Positions 58,251 to 64,000 of a stretch of DNA of 64,000 nucleotides are shown here, piece by piece. How positions within the stretch are numbered: the first letter of the stretch is position 1; every line of letters starts with the position of its first letter. This stretch comes from CAYGZQ01 sp964354375 [NCBI: uncultured Planctomycetota bacterium]. GTDB lineage: Bacteria; JAJVIF01; JAPKYR01. Location: the NCBI GenBank assembly GCA_964354375.1, contig CAYGZQ010000001.1:8819-72818 (forward strand), written 5' to 3'. The notes beneath the pieces are model-generated. The model was not told the origin of the DNA, did no database searches, and was given only the letters and a program-made list of their open reading frames with translations. Made by a program: the position numbers and the translations under genes.

Positions 58251-59111
58251 CTAATCTTCCAGCCAGTCGGGGCGGTTCCGGTAGGCGAGGAATGCCTTCC
58301 GACCCGTCCACGAGTCAAGCACCTTCCCCACCTCGAATGAAAACCAGCCCTTCGCATAGTAGCGTGGAAGAAGCGGAAGCCGGGGCACCACCTGTATGCC
58401 CAGTTTCCCGGCCAGGTACTCGGCGCCCTTCAGGTCGGCCGACTGGTAGACTGCCCCTCCCTGCTCGCTCGTATCAACAGCAATAATCCCGAGGTCATTG
58501 GCTATGGCTCTAATCGGGGAATTGTTGATCCATAGGGACGGACCGGCGGACGGTTTCGACCTTCTGCAGGCTTTGAGCATGATCTCGAACGCGGCGATCG
58601 CTTCTTCCACGATGCCCGGATCTCCCACCTCGGCCAGTTTCACGGACTGGATGTGACTGTACTTGCCCGCAACCTTGCCGATGTTCTCGGACAGGCTCTG
58701 GAAACTCTCCAATACCGGCGGTCGGTTGTGGAAATGCAGAATGAGATCCAGCAGCAACCTGTTGCGCCCCGCTCCCGTGACAAGACCGAGGAGATCATCC
58801 TCCCGGAATCCCGGCTCCCCGTCCGACCAGATGAGATCGACCGTCCCCAGCGCGCAAAACTCGACCAGATTCCGCAAAGGAGAGATCGGATCGTCGGTGC
58901 GAAGCTCGACAATCGGGAGTATCTCGCGCTTGAGGAATTCCCTGGAGATCGCAGTCGCAGCATCAAGACCCTCCCCTGCTCCCATCCTAACGACGCAGGC
59001 GGGTGTTTCCTTCAACTGCAGTTTCCGACCCAGGTCCCTGACCGAATCGATTAACTCGGCCGATTCCGACCTGAATTCGCCTGCGGGCGCATACGATAAC
59101 TGTGCTGCCAT
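58251..59111 (-). CDS. protein of unknown function, 286 aa
   Basis: A 286-residue cytoplasmic protein with no signal or membrane segment. It looks like an alpha/beta fold, possibly a barrel: VVRMGAGEGLDAATAISREF, RNRLLLDLILHFHNR, IQSVKLAEVGDPGIVEEAI and DLGIIAVDTSEQGGAVYQS. No known family was recognised. The start at 59111 follows CGGAG; an in-frame start at 59231 lacks support. It lies 80 bp upstream of the PHP gene in the same direction and may be expressed with it. Confidence 0.65.
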   Translation of the reverse strand: MAAQLSYAPAGEFRSESAELIDSVRDLGRKLQLKETPACVVRMGAGEGLDAATAISREFLKREILPIVELRTDDPISPLRNLVEFCALGTVDLIWSDGEPGFREDDLLGLVTGAGRNRLLLDLILHFHNRPPVLESFQSLSENIGKVAGKYSHIQSVKLAEVGDPGIVEEAIAAFEIMLKACRRSKPSAGPSLWINNSPIRAIANDLGIIAVDTSEQGGAVYQSADLKGAEYLAGKLGIQVVPRLPLLPRYYAKGWFSFEVGKVLDSWTGRKAFLAYRNRPDWLED

Positions 59112-59288
59112 AATGAATCTCCGGGGCACCCACACTACAGATGCGCGAAAACCGTGAATGTTGCACCCATAGTACCGCTTCGGGAGGCTGAGGGAAAGGC
59201 TTGACCGGCCGGGCGAACTGCGAGTCTGCATTCGGTCACATTAAAGGAGACTAGGTTCCCGCTCCGATTCGCGGCGAAGCTATTGTGG

Positions 59289-59294
59289 TACGAT
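59289..59294 (+). promoter_or_regulatory. possible extended -10 promoter (TGG-TACGAT)
   Basis: TACGAT preceded by TGG lies about 53 nt upstream of the hybrid kinase start. No clear -35 box. Confidence 0.35.
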
Positions 59295-59346
59295 CAAGGA
59301 GCCTGATGCAGCGCCGCACAAGCGCTGTGCAGAAGCCTTGGATTGG

Positions 59347-61947
59347 ATGCTTATGTCTCTGCGCAGGAAAACCCTTCTGATAATCTCCGGCACGATAGCC
59401 GCAATGATTGCGGTTCTTCTCATCGCATCCATTCTCATCATCAAGTACGGGGTGCAGGTCGTTGAGAACAACGATTGTCGCAAAAGCGTCGATAGTGCGA
59501 ACGCAGCCCTTCAGGAAGTGTTGTCCAATCTCAAGATCAAGCTCTACGACTGGGCATGCTGGGACGATACCTACAGATTCGTGAGCGACCGGAACCAGGA
59601 GTATATAGACTCGAACCTGACAAACGCGGCTCTGAAGGGACTCGAGTTGAATTTTATCATCTACGTGGATCCGGAAGCGAAGCTCTTTTACGCCAAGGGC
59701 ATCGATCTTGCGGACGAGACACCTCTTGCGGTGCCGCAATCGCTTCTGGATCTTCTCACGCCCGGAAGTCCCCTTCTTTCATTGGACGATGATCCGCAAA
59801 CCGCTGAGACAGGGATTCTGAACTTGCCGGAAGGCCCCCTGCTCTTTGCTTCGAGGCCTATTCTCACCAGCAACGAAGAAGGTCCTGCACGCGGGACGAT
59901 ACTCATGGCGTTTTACCTTTCCCCCCGGGAACTGGCTCATCTTTCCGAGGTATCGCATCTCGTGCTGTCCATGTCAGAGCGTGACGACCCTAAGGCGCCA
60001 TCGGATTTCCTGAAAGCCAGGGACCTTCTGTCCGACGGAACACCCTTGCTTCTCGCGCGGGAGAGTCCGGATACCATCGCCGCCTACGCGCAGCTCGAAG
60101 ACTTCTTCGGAGAACCTGCATTCATTCTCAAAGTGGAATCGCCCAGGAAAGCCTTCATGGAGGCCCGGATCAGCGCGGTCCGATTCACCTGGCTGATCCT
60201 AGTCGCAGGCATAATACTCGGAGCGGTAACCCTGACGCTCCTGGAGAGACTCGTCCTGTCCCGTCTTTCGCGCCTGAGCAAAATGGTCAGCGATATAGCC
60301 ACCAGGCGCGATCTGTCCGCGAGGGTTTCCATGCCCGGCAAGGACGAGCTGGCGGTGCTGGGATGCGAGATCAACGGAATGTTGTCTTCACTGGAGCGAT
60401 CGGAAGACGAGCTCAAGAGCAAATCCGGGCAACTGCACACGCTCATCGAGAACCAGGGAGAGGGAATCGTCATCGTCAACACGGACGATGTCTTCACATT
60501 CGCCAATCCCGCGGCTTGCGAGATTCTCGGGGTCGGCGCGAGACAGTTGGTTGGCAGAAGAACGCAGGATTTTACCGACGCCGACAATCTGAGGGTGGTG
60601 CGCACATTCCGCGAGGAGTGCCGCACGCAGGGAAAATGCTCCTGCGAGTACGAGGCCATTCTTGCCTCCGGCGAGCGACGGAACCTCCTGGTGACAGCCA
60701 CGCCTCGGTTGGAGCGGAACGGCGAATATCTCGGGACTTTCGAAGTGTTCAGAGATGTCACCGAGCTCAAGCGCGCAGAGAAACTCCAGGCCAGCCTGGA
60801 AGTGAAGGCGGAGTTCCTGTCGATGATCTCTCACGAGCTGAGGACTCCGCTCGTTCCGATCATAGGATATTCCGAGCTTATACTGTCGGGGACATTCGGC
60901 GACGTTCCTCGGGACTTCCGGGAACCCCTCGAGACAATATACTCCCGCGCCGGGGCTCTCAGGAACCTGATCGACGACATCCTACAGCTCAGCCACATTC
61001 AGCACCGAACGCTTCAGGTGAGAAATCAACCGATCGAAGTCTCGCGTTTCCTTGCCGATGCGATCAAGCCCTTTGAAGAGATCGATCAGGGCAAACCAAT
61101 ATCGATAAAGCTGGAGGCCGCCGAGTTCACAGTCAGCGCCGATCCGGAGAGGCTCAGACAGGTCATCGAGAATCTCATCGAGAACAGCATCAAGTACTCA
61201 AAGGAGGAGGTCGAGATTGTCGTGAGAGCTCTGACCGAGAACGGAAACGGAAAAATAGAAGTCAGTGATAACGGCATCGGTATCGCGGCCGACAAGATTC
61301 CGTACATCTTCGAGCGCTTCTACCAGGTGGAGGACGTTCACACGCGATCCCATCAGGGGGCGGGTCTGGGTCTGGCCATCGCGAAAGAGCTTGTTGAGAA
61401 GATGGGCGGATCGATAGCGGTCGAGAGCGAATCCGGGGTCGGCTCCACATTCACCGTGTCTCTGCAACTCGCCCCAAGTGAGAGTGGACGAAATGCTGAG
61501 TTCGCCGATTCGGAAGCTCTTGAGCCGCATTCCGAGACTTCGCCCGGGACGGACCGTCCGGGAGCAAGAACAGTTCTCGTGATCGATGACGACCCGTACA
61601 TTGGCGACCTTCTGAGGAAAATGCTGGGTGAGCAGTACGATGTTCGCGTCGCGCGTTCGACAGGTGAGGGTTTGAACATCGTCCGCAAATCCGAAATCGA
61701 TCTAATCCTGCTGGACTGGATGTTGCCGGGTGCGGACGGACTCAGCCTTCTCGTCTCGCTCAAGTCCGATGATGCAACGAGGGAGATTCCGGTAGTCTTT
61801 GTTACCGGGAAGGCCGAAGCGGAGGTCGTCGAGCAGGGCATTCAAGCGGGGGCGTCCGGGTTTATCACGAAGCCCTTCGAAAGAAAGCGGCTTCTGGAGT
61901 CTGTCGAGGCGGCACTGAACGCGCCGGTCGAGTCGGACCAGTCCTGA
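59347..61947 (+). CDS. hybrid sensor histidine kinase (CHASE4-like, HAMP, PAS, HisKA, HATPase, REC)
   Basis: An 866-residue inner-membrane kinase. Two membrane helices (about 10-32 and 278-300) enclose a periplasmic CHASE4-like sensor with LKIKLYDWACWDDTYRFV. Then come HAMP (about 300-350), PAS (about 360-480), HisKA with the phosphorylated His in SMISHELRTPL, HATPase with NLIENSIKYS, DNGIGI and GAGLGLAI, and a REC domain with VIDDDPYIG, phospho-Asp in LILLDWMLPG, T in FVTGKA and K in ITKPFE. No output gene is adjacent. The start is uncertain: ATG 59347 or 59353, both without a clear ribosome binding site. Confidence 0.9.
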   Translation: MLMSLRRKTLLIISGTIAAMIAVLLIASILIIKYGVQVVENNDCRKSVDSANAALQEVLSNLKIKLYDWACWDDTYRFVSDRNQEYIDSNLTNAALKGLELNFIIYVDPEAKLFYAKGIDLADETPLAVPQSLLDLLTPGSPLLSLDDDPQTAETGILNLPEGPLLFASRPILTSNEEGPARGTILMAFYLSPRELAHLSEVSHLVLSMSERDDPKAPSDFLKARDLLSDGTPLLLARESPDTIAAYAQLEDFFGEPAFILKVESPRKAFMEARISAVRFTWLILVAGIILGAVTLTLLERLVLSRLSRLSKMVSDIATRRDLSARVSMPGKDELAVLGCEINGMLSSLERSEDELKSKSGQLHTLIENQGEGIVIVNTDDVFTFANPAACEILGVGARQLVGRRTQDFTDADNLRVVRTFREECRTQGKCSCEYEAILASGERRNLLVTATPRLERNGEYLGTFEVFRDVTELKRAEKLQASLEVKAEFLSMISHELRTPLVPIIGYSELILSGTFGDVPRDFREPLETIYSRAGALRNLIDDILQLSHIQHRTLQVRNQPIEVSRFLADAIKPFEEIDQGKPISIKLEAAEFTVSADPERLRQVIENLIENSIKYSKEEVEIVVRALTENGNGKIEVSDNGIGIAADKIPYIFERFYQVEDVHTRSHQGAGLGLAIAKELVEKMGGSIAVESESGVGSTFTVSLQLAPSESGRNAEFADSEALEPHSETSPGTDRPGARTVLVIDDDPYIGDLLRKMLGEQYDVRVARSTGEGLNIVRKSEIDLILLDWMLPGADGLSLLVSLKSDDATREIPVVFVTGKAEAEVVEQGIQAGASGFITKPFERKRLLESVEAALNAPVESDQS

Positions 61948-61971
61948 CAAAACCCCCGGCAGGGAGAATCC

Positions 61972-64000
61972 CTACTCGTCCTTTTTTTTCGGCGCTCGCG
62001 AGAAGAAAAGAACCTGCACCAGGAGAAGCAGAATAAAGGTGGCGAGGATGGCTCCCGACACCTTCACCCCCTTGTCGAAACTCGGCGGATCGTAGTAGAA
62101 GCGCACCACATGTTTTCCCGAGGGAATCTCAATCGCCCTGAAGTATCCAAACGCGCGATAGATCGTAGCCACAGGCGCTCCGTCGATCTCGGCATACCAA
62201 CCGGGGTAGTAAGTGTCCGCCAGCACTAGGTAAGCCGGCTGCGGGCTCAGCACTTCGATAAGCACCTGCTCGTCTCTTACGGCGCCGCCCCTGCGACTCG
62301 CATCGCCCGCTCCTCCGCTGGGAGCGATCGCAGCCGACGCATCGCCCTCGGCACCCTGGGAGAAAATGATCGGCGCTCTGGGCAAAGGATCCAGGATTAA
62401 AGTTGTCCTGGGATCGATCTCGGCATTTGCCAGACCCTGCAGCGAGGCCGGGGTCTCGCCCAAAACCGTCTGAGGTCGTGCAACCCACGCCCTCGGTAGA
62501 GCTTTGTGGTTGCGATAGACCTTCATCGGCCCGTCGTCAACAAGACTGAACCGATCGGTGGGCTCGAATTCTATCGGAGTCAACACATACCGGCTCGCCA
62601 TAAGATCGATGAGAAGCGTCCGGTCCGCCCAGTCGGGCGAGGTCTCTCCCTGGGTCGGCGCGCCTTGCAGAAGCGGAAGCATCTGCTCGCTGGCCGCGCC
62701 TTCGAGCGTGAGATACCTGTCCAGAAAAAGGCTGGCGAACCCGTTCGAGGATGTCAGTCCCCAATGCATGAAAATGTTGGGGGCAAGGGCCTCCCTGAGC
62801 GCCACGTAATCGTTTATGTCTTTGGAGCCGCCGCCATTGTACCAGATCGTGTCGTCGCTGCCGTTGAATTTGAAGACCTCCCTCGCGTAATAGGTCTTCA
62901 GGAACGAATAGAAGCGGTTAGGCTCACCGTCGCGCCTGAGGACCTGCGCCGATCTCGGCGGCACCGTGAAGAATTCCTTTCCGGTCGTATGAAGCGCAGG
63001 CACGCTGAAACTCATGACATAGAGGTCGATCGCAGTGATGAGCACGAGCATACCTGCCAGCGCTCCGCTCCGGCCCTTTTTGCCGAAAAGCGCTATCGTG
63101 AAATGAAACATCGCGAGCACCGCGAGCGCGTGAAGAATCCCCAGGGTGACATGAGTCTGCCAACCGGCATACGTCGCTGCGGCGATCTTGTCCCTTATCC
63201 CCGCGATCGGGACCGCGAACGTAAAATCAATCACGGTTCTCCAGATCTGCCTGACCACCGGAACGTACAGCGCCGCCATCACGAAGAGCGCTCCGAGGAG
63301 CAGCACAAGCCCGATCGCCCCCACCGTCATTTGCGTCAGCTTCGGCTTCCCCGATTCGACATCGGTCATAAGGGCCTGCAGGCCGTACCCCCCGAGGAGG
63401 GTCCCGGCGAACACGGCAATGAACCAGAACCTGTCCGGAGCACGGAACTGATCGAAAAGCGGAACAATCGAATAGACTATCGGGAAGGTGACCCCGTACT
63501 TCCCGATCGCCAGCGAGACGAAGAACACCGCAAGTATGAGCAGGACCGGAACGCCACGCTTGCCGGAGAAAAGCCCCGGAAGTATGAGGAGCAGCGGAGC
63601 AAGCCCGATGTAGGGGAAGAAATTCGCCGCGGCCTCCACCGGCAATAGAGAGCGGTCAGACCACGACCCGAAGAACGTCGGCAGGATAGCGTCGATGAAG
63701 TGCGCCGGAGGGAACGAGAAATCGGACGCGACCGAATAGTCCCCACGCACTCCGCGCCACGCATGAAGCTTCAGCTCCCATGTCGGGAACAGCTGGAACA
63801 GGTACAGCCCTCCCGCCAGCATAAGCATCAGGATGAACTGCAGAAGCGGCACCATGTCCTGCTTCTTCCCCTCGCCCGGCGACAGTATCAGAAAGACGAC
63901 ATAGGGCACGAGCGCGAGGATGGTGATCGCGGTCACCTGCAGACTTCCCCCCATCATCTGCAGCAACATCGACAGGGCCGCCATCAGAGGGAAGATGAGG
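61972..64000 (-). CDS. YfhO-family membrane protein (partial)
   Basis: At least 670 residues; the 5' end runs off the window, because the frame is open and hydrophobic up to the last base. It has about eight visible membrane helices, a long extracytoplasmic domain (about residues 310-630 of the visible part) and a last helix (AILATFILLLLVQVLFF). The late block YYPGWYAEIDGAPVATIYRA is typical of YfhO/PF09586 proteins, which are thought to act in glycosylation of wall polymers or lipids. The last residues are basic. The stop faces the hybrid kinase gene. Confidence 0.8.
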   Translation of the reverse strand, partial: LIFPLMAALSMLLQMMGGSLQVTAITILALVPYVVFLILSPGEGKKQDMVPLLQFILMLMLAGGLYLFQLFPTWELKLHAWRGVRGDYSVASDFSFPPAHFIDAILPTFFGSWSDRSLLPVEAAANFFPYIGLAPLLLILPGLFSGKRGVPVLLILAVFFVSLAIGKYGVTFPIVYSIVPLFDQFRAPDRFWFIAVFAGTLLGGYGLQALMTDVESGKPKLTQMTVGAIGLVLLLGALFVMAALYVPVVRQIWRTVIDFTFAVPIAGIRDKIAAATYAGWQTHVTLGILHALAVLAMFHFTIALFGKKGRSGALAGMLVLITAIDLYVMSFSVPALHTTGKEFFTVPPRSAQVLRRDGEPNRFYSFLKTYYAREVFKFNGSDDTIWYNGGGSKDINDYVALREALAPNIFMHWGLTSSNGFASLFLDRYLTLEGAASEQMLPLLQGAPTQGETSPDWADRTLLIDLMASRYVLTPIEFEPTDRFSLVDDGPMKVYRNHKALPRAWVARPQTVLGETPASLQGLANAEIDPRTTLILDPLPRAPIIFSQGAEGDASAAIAPSGGAGDASRRGGAVRDEQVLIEVLSPQPAYLVLADTYYPGWYAEIDGAPVATIYRAFGYFRAIEIPSGKHVVRFYYDPPSFDKGVKVSGAILATFILLLLVQVLFFSRAPKKKDE

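Noticed and set aside
1-64000. tRNA, rRNA or tmRNA genes
   Set aside because: No cloverleaf with a proper T-loop and acceptor stem, and no rRNA segment was recognised by reading the intergenic regions. A covariance search would be needed to be sure.

Overview
The window looks like one contiguous piece of a chromosome from an uncultured diderm (double-membrane) bacterium with moderately high GC. The evidence for two membranes is an SLH-domain porin, an aromatic-ended outer-membrane barrel, many lipobox lipoproteins and a multiheme cytochrome locus. No rRNA or tRNA gene was found, so the phylum cannot be named from the sequence. Planctomycete-type cytochrome c modules, propeller lipoproteins and an SLH-porin are compatible with several poorly cultured phyla.

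Layout. 1-2505: 53-bp tandem repeat, proline-catabolic P5C dehydrogenase, and an MntA/HepT-type module. 2549-4710: a two-gene membrane locus, then a dense repeat patch. 4710-20460: a secreted and lipoprotein zone. Three large propeller proteins here and two further relatives (at 11151-13754 and 30329-33082) share one N-terminal domain joined to different repeat domains. A second nucleotidyltransferase/HEPN pair and a probably acquired lipoprotein interrupt it. 20497-28700: a divergent electron-transfer locus. The minus arm encodes a nonaheme lipoprotein, a hexaheme protein, a DmsE/MtrA-like decaheme cytochrome and an MtrB/PioB-like barrel. The plus arm encodes a membrane-anchored nonaheme cytochrome and a cytochrome b561 fused to four cytochrome c modules. 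Together they have the parts expected of a quinol-to-cell-surface electron conduit, with 38 c-type heme sites.

28785-38662: two HEAT-type membrane paralogues around a beta-helix lipoprotein, a PH-like membrane protein, an exonuclease/endonuclease/phosphatase lipoprotein and the SLH-porin. 39520-49773: PilB/GspE ATPase with a likely c-di-GMP-binding N-terminus, HemW, a double methyltransferase, an M28-PDZ peptidase and a GAF/HD-GYP protein. 49951-52114: PPC-domain protein and a FetAB-like transporter whose two genes are split by an inserted palindromic element with a direct duplication of its target. 52095-54277: a translationally coupled ParA-like ATPase and AlbA_2/ATPase pair. 54381-58170: rpe, a kinase-less PASTA protein, fmt and a PHP phosphoesterase. 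58251-64000: unknown protein, hybrid histidine kinase and a partial YfhO-like protein.

The strongest candidates for something new are (1) the electron-transfer locus with its unusual cytochrome b/c4 fusion, (2) a family of short hairpin elements whose stems change together in different copies, one of them with a clear target duplication, (3) the modular lipoprotein family with a shared N-terminal domain, and (4) the ParA/AlbA_2 gene pair.
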